A stretch of 64,000 nt of DNA, taken from contig WIUZ02000007.1 in the NCBI GenBank assembly GCA_015956445.1, forward strand, positions 1,116,001-1,180,000, written 5' to 3'. The translations under genes were made by a program, and so were the position numbers. Position 1 is the stretch's first letter, and each line of letters opens with the position of its first letter. Shown here in pieces: positions 11,652-22,564 of the stretch. This stretch comes from Thelephora terrestris (lineage: Eukaryota > Basidiomycota > Agaricomycetes > Thelephorales > Thelephoraceae). The notes under the pieces were generated by a model. That model saw nothing but the letters and a program-made list of their open reading frames with translations, did not search any database and was not told the DNA's origin.

Positions 11652-14053
11652 TACCAGTAGAGTAGCTGAGGACTCCCCATCTTTGATATCTCGGGAAGTC
11701 CTCTTCTCCTTACAGCATCGGTGTATTTGCTGTAGGCCACTGAAGAGCTTATTGAGTACCTCTTGGAACATGTTCGCTCTCCTCTCTCTCTCGGCCTTGT
11801 ATCAAGAACTGGCGAACGCGCTTACGAAAAGGAGTTCCTCATCGCTCTCTTGATCAAGCACCAGTTTGAGGCACCATCCTCGGGCTCTTATATCTGCCCT
11901 CAGACGACGATAGGGATTTATCAGATAGAGGCTCGGCACTCCTGCTGTGAATTCAGACAACCTACCGGAGAACGCTCGTCCATCGCGTTTTGGACCACGT
12001 AGACTTTGGGTGGATATAGGGAAGTTGTTCCCCCTTTGCCCCATTGTTTCTTGTTGGTTGGAGTTGCGACTCACCAACAGCACTGGTACCTGAAGGGCGA
12101 AGAGTGGCCCTGACATACACCTGCACTTCCTGTTCTTCTCACTGGGGGCAGGGGCACCTGGAATTGGTGATTACATCTTGATTACATGGTGAGTTCATGT
12201 GCACTTTTCAATGATTGTAATCGCCGATTCCAGGTTGATTACATTTCAAATGTTACCTTGACATGTAATCCAACCAATGTCCACCAATTTCATTTGAAAT
12301 GTTCTCAACAAATGTTTCTGGGATGGTTTTGACCTGTCGGCAAAAATGATACTGCAATGTAGTCACACTGGGGGCAGGGGTTGGTTTACTGAGTCAGTAA
12401 ACTGTGAGTAAATCACAAGCAAATGGAAAAAGAACCTAGTGAAATACTTGCCTGGCAAGCACAAAGCAAATTCACAATTTACTGAGCCAATTTACCTGCA
12501 ATTCACTGGGTTCAGTATGCGCTCAGTATGTTTACAGTTTACTGGGTCATGTGACCACAGTTTCCCCATTAGGTAAACCTCGGAAAAATTCACAATTTAC
12601 TGAGCCACTTGCCCAATCAGTATGTTTTTAATTTGCTGAGCAGTTTGATCACGGTTTACTGGACTCAGTGAACTGGAAAAAAACCAAACTGGTTTACTGA
12701 CAACGTCCCTGATTGGTCAATTTTAAAAATAAACGAAAATTTACCTGGACGTGTCATTGTCAGTAAACTGCAAGTTTTCTTTCAGTAAATTGGAAATACA
12801 CGTCAGGTAAACTGGGAAAACACGTGATGATTTGATCATGGTTTACTGGACTCAGTAAATCAGAAAAAAACCTAACCAGTTTACTGACAATGTGCCCAAT
12901 TGGCTAATTTGAAAAAAACTCGAAAATTTACCAGGACGTGTCGTTATCAGTAAACTGCAAGTTTTCTTTCAGTAAATCGCAAGTACACATAAAGTAAACC
13001 AGAAAACACGTGTAAACTGTAAGTAAATTCAAAGTTTATGTGTTTTCTGGTTTACTTTACGTGTACTTGTGATTTACTAAAAGAAAACTTGCAGTTTACT
13101 GATAAAGACACGTCCTGGTAAATTTTCGAGTTTTTTTCAAATTAGCCAATTGGGCACATTGTCAGTAAACTGGTTAGGTTTTTTTCTGATTTACTGAGTC
13201 CAGTAAACCATGATCAAATCATCACGTGTTTTCCCAGTTTACCTGACGTGTATTTCCAATTTACTGAAAGAAAACTTGCAGTTTACTGACAATGACACGT
13301 CCAGGTAAATTTTCGTTTATTTTTAAAATTGACCAATCAGGGACGTTGTCAGTAAACCAGTTTGGTTTTTTTCCAGTTCACTGAGTCCAGTAAACCGTGA
13401 TCAAACTGCTCAGCAAATTAAAAACATACTGATTGGGCAAGTGGCTCAGTAAATTGTGAATTTTTCCGAGGTTTACCTAATGGGGAAACTGTGGTCACAT
13501 GACCCAGTAAACTGTAAACATACTGAGCGCATACTGAACCCAGTGAATTGCAGGTAAATTGGCTCAGTAAATTGTGAATTTGCTTTGTGCTTGCCAGGCA
13601 AGTATTTGTCAGGGCCACTCTACCCCAACAACTACCAGTGCACTGAGCCGACTCCGCAGAGTACTCACTAGTCCAACTAGCTTGTGAGAGAACGATCACG
13701 TCTCTATTCTTCCGGTAGGTTGTCCGAGGTCACTACAAGTCAGGTCGAAATCCTAAAGAGAAACCCAACCTAAACCGTACTTCGTTCGGTTTAACACGTA
13801 AGGGTTTATCCCTACAACAGGATTGATGACTCCACCAGTTGATCGACTGGACGCTCGAGGTGTTCTAATGTGAACGCTGGGGTTCTATAGTTACGAGGTG
13901 CAGTTGACGCGCAGAGCGGGAGGGAGAGCAGACGGGGATGTCTTGGATCAAACAAGAAACTCTGACTTGTCCTTAACTGCAACTGGGCTGAGAAGGGCAG
14001 AGGATTTCCTGAGGTAACAAAACTAAGGTACTACGATACAGCCACAGTTGCTA

Positions 14054-14082
14054 CTTATACTAAAGGAGTGGCCATGACGTCA
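14054..14082 (-). promoter_or_regulatory. LTR promoter of unit 1e
   Basis: Inverted counterpart of the promoter in 1b: TGACGTCA at 14082-14075, then TATAAG at 14059-14054, reading toward the GGGCCACTC end of the unit. Confidence 0.5.
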
Positions 14083-14880
14083 ATACCCTAATATACCCTT
14101 ATCAAGTCCAGAACAAAGGGAGATAAGGAGTGTGAGAACGCTAAGTAAGGGAAGCGAACACGAATGACGCGTGGGAGAGTAAAGGACAAAGGGCCTTACT
14201 AGCGTGTGAAGGATTGCATAAAAGATAAGGAATGTTCGCATGAAACATAGGGGTAAGATAACACTAGTCCTAAAAGAAAGAGGGGCATGGGGTCATGAAA
14301 GTTCGTACCTGGGGATCACACCCAAGGGCTAGGTGAGAATCTTCTTGGATGCTTCCTTTGGAGAGGCCAAAGATAGAGACCATACAGCATCCCTTGTTGT
14401 CTGTAGGCGGTAACAGCATCACGGACTAGTGGCAACCTCAACGTACGTCCGAGCATGAGGAGCGCAGGCCTAGACTCATGGGACATGAGGGATTACAGAT
14501 TCGCCGGCGTTTCACGCTAACGGCTACTCCACATGCGCTGGGCTAAACAAAAGGAGTCAAAGGCACTCCTTCCGAATAACGGCGATTCCTTCCTCCGGTT
14601 AGGAGACTGTGATGTGACTGTCCACGTGTGTGATCAGGGTCCAGGGTTGGTCGTAATCGTAAAGTCATGAGGGGTCGTAAAAGGGGTTCGTGATGTCATA
14701 AAGGGGTCATCAGGGTCTTGAGACCTATTTTTAGTGCGCGCGCATTCTAGGCGTTCCGGAACGAAGTTCTTCCAAGGCCGTCCCGCGGGCCGAGGTGTCA
14801 GCTTGATGTAGTAAGCCAACGATGATGGTACAGGGGCGGAAGTTGATGTGACCCGGACCAATGAGGTTCGTCGAGGTAGG

Positions 14881-14912
14881 TCACGTGAAGGATCACCGAT
14901 CTAGGCTATAAG
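14881..14912 (+). promoter_or_regulatory. Promoter of the antisense gene in 1e (E-box + TATA)
   Basis: TCACGTGA (E-box core CACGTG) at 14881-14888 and TATAAG at 14907-14912 lie 66 bases before the start codon at 14978. Together with the LTR promoter this makes a pair of outward-facing promoters about 820 bases apart. The layout is kept in the other family-1 copies. Confidence 0.55.
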
Positions 14913-14977
14913 AAGGACGTCTTCTTGGAGCCATCCTTGATCAGCAACACCAGCAACTTCCCCACATCTTTACCAAC

Positions 14978-16582
14978 ATGTCTTTCCCCAACAACCATAC
15001 CTACAAAGTCGCCAACGGCATCTCCACCATCTCCCGTATCGACCGTCGTGTCGCCGCCCGCAAGTCCTACGCCTGTGCAGCTGGAACTCCCTATACCACG
15101 GATGATCAGGTATGGGGGAGGTCTAGAGCTTCTTGTGTTAGCACTAACGCCTTCCTCTAGGTAGAGGTTACGTTCTTTTGGGCGTTGATGTCCAGCTAAC
15201 GGCTTCTAGATCTTGGAGATCGTCAACGAGGTGGACGCCGAACGTCTCAGGGAGACGATCCCTCACTTGATGGGATTGACCTGGGACGATGAGCTCTGGG
15301 TCCGGTGCATGATCGCCGAGAAGGTGATTTTCCAGATGCGGGGTAGGTTCGGAGAGTTGGAGCATCCGATCAAGAAGGAGCTCTGGTACACCCTGCAGAG
15401 GGGAACCTACGATCAGGACCTATTGGAGCACGGGGCAACCGTTCCTCGGGCCGTCCGTCATGCCACTGCCGCCACCTCGTTATTGTGGTCGCTCGTTCGG
15501 GAGGGGGAGAGCAAAGTAGGTTCTCCGTTTGGATATTCGAGTATGACTCTCGACTAACCAAACTGCCTAGGTTGAACGGTTGGGGCGTGAGGTAAAGGAG
15601 GCGAAGGCAGACGTCCTTCGTCTGTCGGCGGAGGGTCTTCTGATGAAGGAGACTCTCGCTGCCTTCCAGCAAGGAACGAACGAGGCGTTGGAGGCGATGG
15701 TTGCCAACCATCAAGAGTTGGTCGCCGGGTTGAAGGTCAGGGATAACAACATCAAGGGGGCGTTGGCCAGGAGGGATGAAAAGGTAATGCCGCTTTCATC
15801 ATTTGTTTAGAATGATGGAAGCTGACATTCCCTAGACCGAAGAACTCGAGAACGTGGTTGCGGTGTTGTCGGCGCAGGTCGAGTCCTTGCAGGACAAGAC
15901 CTGCAATTGTAAGGAGGGTCCCAAATTGATTGGTCAGGGGACTGCCGACATTCCGTTCGAGTTGGAGTACGCCGACGAGGTGGTACTCCCATCGTCTAAC
16001 CCGTCGTCCTACGCGACGCCTCCGATCGAGAATGCGGTTCCCGTCCCAACTCCGGCTCCGGCTTCTACGTTGGCCGAGTCCGACAAGGAGAACTGTCGGC
16101 GCTGTCCGTTGCAGCCGATCAGTCAGCTGGTCAAGATCGAGGACGAGGTCATGGAGGTCGACCGGGCCGAAGATGTTCCGAAGGCCATTGAGGTACGTCC
16201 GGTGACCAAGGGGCAGCGTTGCAAACGCTCTCGACGCCGCCTTGCTCATCGCATGGCTCCTTCGGCTAACCCATATCCGCGTCCAGTTGAGTCGGATGGT
16301 GACCAGTCTGGTCGAGATAGGGGACGAGAGTTCCGCTATCGGGTCAACCGTTCCTACCGACAGGTCGAGTCGGAGATCCAGCTTCGCCACCAGCTTAGAC
16401 TCGCAAGACAGGATCCCACCCAGGGGTCCGACGAGGGAGACGGAGGGTCACTCGCCGACTACGTCGATAGTGCTGCAGAGCAGTCACCCGGTGATGGAGA
16501 TGTGGGACCAGGTGTTCCAAAGTTCGGTGACATCTGGGAGGCTGATCGGTCCGCTCGAAGGAGTCTCTTCCTATCGGCTTGA
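14978..16582 (+). CDS. Antisense coiled-coil gene of LTR unit 1e (type copy)
   Basis: Four exons, all introns in phase 0 with GT-AG ends: 14978-15109, 15210-15515, 15571-15783, 15836-16582; about 465 residues. Exon 1 is short and basic. Exon 2 is a compact helical segment with WDDELWV and ELWYTLQRG. Exon 3 is a heptad-like coiled coil (GREVKEAKADVLRL). Exon 4 starts with more helix and a CNCKEG pair, then turns acidic and proline-rich with a basic patch (CKRSRRR) that could be a nuclear signal. No enzyme motif is visible. A second frame is open at 16242-16718. Exon 2 and 3 resemble those of family 3. Conservation over five copies argues that it is or was expressed; the role is unknown. A regulatory or capsid-accessory role cannot be told apart from sequence alone. 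Confidence 0.65.
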
Positions 16583-17262
16583 ACTAGTCGTTCAGCTGAG
16601 TGCTGAAGATGGTGACGCCATGTTCGGGGATGTCCTTGCGAGGAGGGGCCAGCACTACGATCTCCGGGATGGAAGGGTGATGATCACGAGGCCTGCCGTA
16701 GATAGAGTCGACTTTTGAGGACGTTGTATAAGCATTGTATAGCCAGTTGTTCCGTATTGCCGTGAATGTATGCGCGTTTGTGTGTTTTGAATAATGGGTG
16801 TGAAGGATAAGGAGTGTGAAGCATTCAAAACATAAGAAGTGGTAAGAAGAGTTTGAAGAAAGAGTGTGTTATAAAAAGTTTAAAAATACCATGTTCCTGA
16901 CAGTATTTCACTAGGTTCTTTTTCCATTTGCTTGTGATTTACTCACAGTTTACTGACTCAGTAAACCAACCCCTGCCCTCAGTGTCAACATGTTCTTCAA
17001 TCGTCTGAGATGTAATTCAAATGCGCTCAAAAACATGAGATGTTTTCCCAATGTACCCACTGGGCACATTCAGGAAACATTGCTTGGGAACATCTTGAGG
17101 AAATTTCAAATGGAGTTGGTGGCAAAAGTTGGATTACATGTCAAGGTAACATTTGAAATGTAATCAACCTGGAATTGGTGATTACAATTATTGAAAAGTG
17201 CACATGAACTCACCATGTAATCAAGATGTAATCACCAATTCCAGGTGCTCCTGCCCCCAGTG

Positions 17263-17872
17263 TCTTCACTGGTCAAATGCGTGCAACGTTTGCGTGCCCA
17301 TACACCAAGGAAGGTGAGAGGATCGGTGGCGGCGATATCAAGATCATTTGGAAGGAATTCAGAGAGATATTGAACGGCGGTGGGGTCAGAACGTTGAGAG
17401 TACAGTGATTTCACCTCTGCGCGGAGTGGGGAGTCTTTTGGTCGGTAGTAGACAGATGAGAAGGCTTGCCACTTCTGCAGCGGAGGTTTCTTGCGAGAGC
17501 CTTTCCCAGCAAGGTCAAGGATTGGCTTTGACACTGCGGGGAGTGTCTTCTTCTGACGGTGACGATGGGTGTACCAGTTTGCTATGCGCTACAACGCAAC
17601 GTGAGTGGGGAGGCATGGACGCGAGTTGGCCAACAAACATGTACCGTTTGGAGCCGTTCCTCAGCCAATTGCTGCGCCTTTTCAGAGTCATCACCAGCAG
17701 CCTTCAGCATACCTGGGGTGGGATCTACCGGCCACTTCTTGAGGAAAGTCACCGCCGTTCGAACATAGAAGTGTTTGAGCGTGCCTCCACCGGACTTGAT
17801 GATCTCCCACTTAGAGTCTTCTTGGATGAGGAACTCCTGTTGTTCTGGCGTCGCCCAGGGAGAGGGAGCCAT
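17263..17872 (-). pseudogene. 5' segment of split gene G1
   Basis: Start at 17872 (MAPSPWATPEQQEFL). Exon 1 runs to 17645, then a 56-base GT-AG intron, then exon 2 from 17588 with RIANWYTHRHRQKK and PLQKWQAFSSVYY. It is cut by FB-B2 after LTSED. I recognise this N-terminal type (WATPEQ, then a tryptophan-bearing basic stretch and a QAY/QAF...YY segment) as a repeated Agaricomycete protein of unknown function. The 21 bases at 12116-12136 and the segment at 8142-8678 continue it. Host-like gene, now scattered over at least 11 kb. Confidence 0.6.
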
Positions 17873-19762
17873 CAGAGAGGACGAGGACTTGTACCCAGGT
17901 GGAAAGAGGTCAGAAGGAAATGAGCTGGCATATCATGTGACACAGTCGGCACTTCTTTTGACAAATCATCATTCCTGGGAGATGCCGGCCTGTTGATTGA
18001 TCAGCTTTTATCGCCCCACTTTTTTCCCAAGGCACAATTACCCCACGCGGTGGAAGCAAGGCAGTGCCCACGCCAGCGCCTTCCCTTCTGCACTTCCCTT
18101 CCACTCTCCCCAACATGACTGGGCATCGTTTTCCAGGCGACTCCAAAGCCGATGGCCCCAGAGATGTTGACGAGTACATATATGAGTCTGACAGTGAGGA
18201 AAACCTGGCCCGCGCCGCTCAGGAACTTCTTCAACTGACCGGGGGGAATTATCGATGTAAGTGAAGTTGCTCTGCGCTTGGTCAGCTTGGTCTGACCTGG
18301 CTCTAAGACACACGAGCAGCCGTTCTAGCGTACACTCGGTGAGTTTTACCCTCTCTACTCCAAGACTTGAATTCTAATGCTAGTTCGCACAGGCCAGATC
18401 TAAACTATGTTTCCTCCACGACGCCAGGAAGTCCCCGCTCACGTTCATTGTCCCATGTTGCCACGTCATTTCACAAAGCTCGTTCAACATCCCAACGTCC
18501 AGCGATTCGTTCGACGCCTGAACCTTCGGAGTCTGGCCCAATCCTGTCACGTACTTGAAGCGTGCCCCCAGACGACAACCAGGCTAGGGCAAGGTTTATC
18601 ACGCCCCCACCCACCCCTGCTCCTTCCAGACGTCCACGTGCTTTGAAGAGGGCCGTTACTCAAGAATCTGAAACTTCGGGGATGTCCGATGCCCGTGAAC
18701 CCGAAACTCCAGGGAAGTCTGTCGTTCGTACACCCCAAACTTCGAGGGCAGGTGGTACTCGTGAAGCCAAAACACCACGCCCTCCGCGCCGCAGAGTAGC
18801 ATCCTGTGAAGAGTCAGAAGACTCAGAGTATCTCCCTGTTCCAATCATCAAAGGGTTGCATCACCGCACACTCCTCTATCCGCTTTTGAAAGCCAAGGGG
18901 TTGCTCGACTATTTTAGGATGGAAGACGGTGTCTCCAAACACCCTCGCCAAGGTATGTGACTTTTGTTTTTCTCCAATTCTGTCACTAATGTAACTTAAC
19001 ACAAGACATCCTCCACATGTTGGAGTTGATTGCATCAGATCGATCCTGGTTGTGTGATGCTAACTACATCGACGCCAGCCTCGTTGACGGTGCAAAGCGG
19101 GAAATTTTACGACCAACCACCAATGCCACTTCTCATCGCTGGTACACTGTCGTCTGTCAGGCCGACACGACCTCTACAGTTCAATAGCACTCTTGCTATC
19201 CAAACCTTTCACAATACAAGGATCAAACACACAGTTATAACCTTGTTGCAAACCCAGGGATATCGGAAGTCTCTTCACAGACTAGATTGGAAGAGAGGAG
19301 AAAGAAGGAGACAAGGGTCTTCAGGCACTCTTGCTCTAAGCACACAGCAGTAGAGGTCACGGAGAGTCTGATGATAACAAATCTAAGGAGTACAGGCTAA
19401 ACTACTCTGAGTATATATACTACTTAGATTTGTGACGTGACAGTGACATGTAACTACACTAATGATACAAACACAGACAAACATGGTCCGTGCACAGCAC
19501 TGCATGGTCTGTGCGTTACGTGGTGACTAATGCTACAAATTATCAGCTGATAAACGAAAGTGTGGCGGCCAATAGCAATTTGAGAGCATTACAGAGCAAT
19601 TACAAAGCATGACGTATCCTGGGAATGTTCGGAAGGAATGTGGGTATGACTGACTAACAGCCAATGGCAAAAGGGGAGCATATGATGTCATGTGGGTCAT
19701 GCGCAGTAAACAATAGAAAGGATGACTCAACTCCTGAGTCGTGGAAGGGGCGTGGCATTTGG

Positions 19763-19769
19763 TATATAA
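19763..19769 (+). promoter_or_regulatory. TATA box of the antisense gene in 2b
   Basis: TATATAA 57 bases before the start codon at 19827. The LTR-sense TATATATA lies at 19413-19420 on the other strand, giving outward-facing promoters about 340 bases apart. Confidence 0.5.
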
Positions 19770-19826
19770 CCAAAGGGGGTTGGATGACTGGTCTTCCAAC
19801 AAACCCACCTTTGTTACACAGCCAAC

Positions 19827-21087
19827 ATGCCTCGTGCCTCTACTCGCAATCCCACTCGTCGCTCTTCCTCTTACTCTCCTGTTCAGGAGAACAACTACAA
19901 TATTGATCGCTTCTCCCACACCCGTCGTGATCCTTCTCGCCCTTATCCCACTTTGGGAGCTGTTATGGACCGGACCGCCACCGCCGACCCTAATGAAGGG
20001 TTCTCTGATCTAGGTGGGGGGTCTGGTTGCGCATTCCGATTTAGGAAAGCGAACTAACTCCTTTTAGGTTTCAGGGACTTTCTCCAGGCTGCTCGAAGGG
20101 TGTCTCGGCGCAAGTTGGCGTGTATCGAGACTAACCCTTATGCGAACGAACTCCTTAACAGGGGTGTGGAGTTCGTTACCGAGGCCAATGAGACCTTCAA
20201 CTCCGTGTTGGAGGCCAGCGTTCTTCATACGGGGAACGTTGGGTCCATGTTAATGGATGAAGTGGCTCATGTCAACGAGCGCATTGATGGTCGTCGCGAG
20301 GAGATAGAAGCTTTGGAGAATTGGAAGGAAGATATGCAAGGCGTAATTCATGGTCAGGAAGATAGCGTTGTTCGGCAGGGCGCCGACATTGATTTGTTGA
20401 AGGTAAATGTGGGGTCGGGAGATATTTGACATCTCTAACCTAACATTTTCTTCTAGGGAGAGTTGTCCACTCTGAAGGACTTGGTTCGGGCTCTGGTTAC
20501 CAAGACTGGAGAATTGGAGGACGACAAGGTAAGGGGTAGGGGTTGAAGGTTTTTATTATCTTCTAACCCTATTCCTTTAGGTTCGCCTTACTCGTCGTGT
20601 CTCTGAGTTGACCGGAGAAGTCCGAGATCTCCAGAGGAGGTGTAACGAGCCGGAGGTCCGAGTCGAAGAGGAGGAGTTGGAGGTTCCGCATTGGGCCGGT
20701 TCACCGATAATTCCCAATCGGGCTGAGTCGCCGCCTGCTCGTTTGTTGGTCCGTTACGAGGACAGGTTAGTTCCTGTTGACGATGAGGTCATTGAGATCG
20801 GGAGCGACGAATTCTACCAGAACGTAGGAGTCGTCCGTAGGGACACTCCTCGTCCTGGGTTCGTATCTACTCCTTGGGGTAGTCGTCGTCAATGGCCTGC
20901 CCTGGAGTATGATCCGTACGCCGAGTTCGTTCCCGATAGCGAGCCAAACTCTGACACGGAGCTTCCAGATTATGAGGACCTGTCGGACGTGGACCCGAAC
21001 GAAATTAGGGAGCAGAATTGGGCGAAAGAGGAACTAGTGCGGAGTGCTCTGGAAGTGGTCCAGAGGATCATTAGGGACGTAGACTAG
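19827..21087 (+). CDS. Antisense coiled-coil gene of LTR unit 2b (type copy)
   Basis: Four exons with GT-AG introns: 19827-20013, 20068-20402, 20457-20528, 20581-21087; about 366 residues. Exon 1 is basic and serine/arginine-rich. Exon 2 is helical (RRKLACIETNPYANELL, then charged helix). Exon 3 is one short coiled-coil exon (LKDLVRALVTKTGELE). Exon 4 begins with helix and becomes strongly acidic (SDTELPDYEDLSDVDPNE). The plan is basic head, coiled coil, acidic tail, as in family 1, but I see no clear sequence similarity to family 1. Function unknown. 2a encodes the same residues over the shared exons. Confidence 0.65.
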
Positions 21088-21766
21088 TTCCTTGTTTGTA
21101 GGGGCTCCTTTGGAATTTATCCTTTGTCTTGTCTATTGCGTGTGATCCATGAGTCGTAAAGCATAATGGTTTTCGTAAGTTCAATCCAAGGGTCAGATTA
21201 ATAAGCCGGTTGACTTCTGCGAGAGGTCAACGCGCGACACTTATTAATACATCCCTTGTTGTCGGTAGCCTGAATATCTACTAGTCGTCCAGGGGCAACG
21301 GAGGGCCAGGTAGGGGGAATCTTCGTATGAAGGTTCGCCGGTACATGTTCACGTATTATACCTCGGGTCTTCTGGGGTATCTTGACTAGTAGCACGTTCC
21401 ACATATTGGACTTTGAATCGTTAGGCATAGGGCATATGGCATAATAAACAGTTTACCGCCGTGTTTAGGGCAGGGCACCAACTGACTTAGTGGTGATGAG
21501 GCGTTAAATAAAAGAAATGAAAGGGGGGGTAAACGGCGAAATCATCACATCGTCATGGGTACGGATGTTGGTATCTTCACATCATGGTTTGTCTGGTCTG
21601 TATTTTTGTAGTGCCACGCTAATTTTCTCTTAGGATTTCCGCCAGTCCCTACGTCACAGGCGTAAGTAGTGCAGTTCACCATTCTTTCGTTACCAAGCAG
21701 GAAGCATACCGTTGGTTCCAGTACGCTTTACTCCTTGGAACAGTCCAACTATTACCCAGCCCTTAG

Positions 21767-22564
21767 TTTATAACCCTTGTGCCCGTGTTGTTGTTGAATA
21801 AATGCTGGAATAATGTTTCTCAAATTTTTTAAATTGAAAGAACTCCAACTATTTCCTGTATGAAGGCGTTGGATATCGATCCCAATTGCTGATCACGATT
21901 GGTTGGGATGCAGGTATGTAGCACAAAACCCAATGTGCGGCACCCTTCTATTGCAGATACATATAAATATTTATCTAGTTGTGTGGGAATTAACCGGTTG
22001 CTGTTGGCATTGAATGGTTCAGCGTTGAATGTTGAACAGTGAACATGGAACCTCTCGACGATTGCAGTGGCGTATAGGCCGGACATACTGTCGATGTGAT
22101 CATGAGTCTGGAACTAGTTGACGCATTTACTTGCCTCAAGTCAGCAAACCCATACAGGCACAAGGCTCGCCTATGCGATACAACCCACCGGATGTACTAT
22201 AATGCATGGCACGTTGGTAGACAAGCCTTAGAATTAAATATTTAATATATGCGGCAATAAAATGAGTTCACAAATACATACATTTCGAGTTCAACGAGAT
22301 AAACTGATATGATTCCACTGTCAATTCTGAATTCATTGTCTCAACATGGAATTCCCGCTCTCAATCGGCCCCTATCGTCCCAATACGTTTTACAATAAAT
22401 CAGTAAAGCCAACGACGTGAAGGGTGTATTTATCGATGTGCTATCGATGAACCGAAGACCTACTTACTGTCACATCTGGCATCGTGGGGTAACACATGTG
22501 CTCAAAGATAAAACCCCCCCCCTGTGCGAAGGTGCCACATATTGTTCCTTTTCCCAGTACGACC
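21767..22564. other. Intergenic stretch
   Basis: Between the viroplasmin-like gene and the KDZ gene. It holds an AATAAA-like sequence near 21797 and AT-rich DNA. I see no supported gene or known repeat. Confidence 0.4.

Larger units (their letters stand above)
8679..12115 (+). mobile_element. Family-3 giant LTR unit
   Basis: Starts TGTCAGCGTGCTG and ends GTGGCCCTGACA, flanked by TACGC and TACAC (4 of 5 match). The LTR-type promoter TATATAAG is at 11644-11651, leaving about 465 bases of R/U5-like sequence. The antisense gene lies at 8936-11192. Foldback FB-B1 is inserted at 9736-10237. No gag or pol sequence is visible. One decayed base in the duplication and lower similarity to family 1 suggest it is older than units 1 and 2. 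Confidence 0.8.
13607..16902 (-). mobile_element. Family-1 giant LTR unit, copy 1e (TSD GTATT), looks whole
   Basis: 3,296-base unit from TGTCAGGGCC to TTCCTGACA with perfect GTATT at 13602-13606 and 16903-16907, inside FB-A2. In LTR sense (minus strand) the promoter is TGACGTCA at 14082-14075 and TATAAG at 14059-14054. The plus strand carries the antisense gene. Single unit with no partner LTR and no gag or pol sequence: a solo LTR by form. Youngest layer of a four-deep nest. Confidence 0.9.
12366..16984. mobile_element. Foldback element FB-A2 (TSD TCA), split by LTR unit 1e
   Basis: Second copy of FB-A: 12366-13606 plus 16908-16984, about 1,318 bases when unit 1e is set aside. TCA duplication at 12363-12365 and 16985-16987. 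By eye it is several percent different from FB-A1 but keeps the same palindromic plan and AGTAAACTG-type motifs. Confidence 0.9.
12140..17262. mobile_element. Foldback element FB-B2 (TSD TCT), split by FB-A2
   Basis: Second copy of FB-B: 226 bases at 12140-12365 and 275 bases at 16988-17262, together 501 bases, almost the length of FB-B1. TCT flanks it at 12137-12139 and 17263-17265. It is inserted in gene G1. FB-A2 is inserted inside it with a TCA duplication. Confidence 0.9.
19155..21549 (-). mobile_element. Family-2 giant LTR unit, copy 2b (TSD TCGTC), looks whole
   Basis: 2,395 bases from TGTCAGGCCGACACG to GCGAAATCATCACA with perfect TCGTC at 19150-19154 and 21550-21554. LTR-sense promoter TATATATA at 19413-19420 (minus sense); antisense gene on the plus strand. 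Near identical to 2a by eye, hence recent. It interrupts a domain of the gene at 18115-21766. Confidence 0.9.
18115..21766 (+). pseudogene. Gene with C-terminal RNase H1-N/viroplasmin-like domain, split by LTR 2b
   Basis: Start at 18115 (MTGHRFPGDSKADG), 243 bases from the divergent start of G1. Exon 1 18115-18256; a long low-complexity part follows to 18952 (TPPPTPAPSRRPRA), then exon 19006-19154. That exon ends RWYTVV, and the next piece after LTR 2b reads MGTDVGIFTSW, then SPYVTGV, with the stop at 21766. WYTV...G...GIF.SW...V.G.S is the pattern of the RNase H1 N-terminal (caulimovirus viroplasmin-type) domain, which binds RNA/DNA hybrids in RNase H1. An in-frame TGA near 18556 and an unresolved last intron suggest the gene was decaying apart from the insertion. 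No RNase H catalytic domain is seen. Confidence 0.6.

Noticed and set aside
12061-12115. Treating the end of family 3 as another family-1 copy because of GTGGCCCTGACA
   Set aside because: Only the last 15 or so bases match; the sequence before it differs and the TATA context is distinct.
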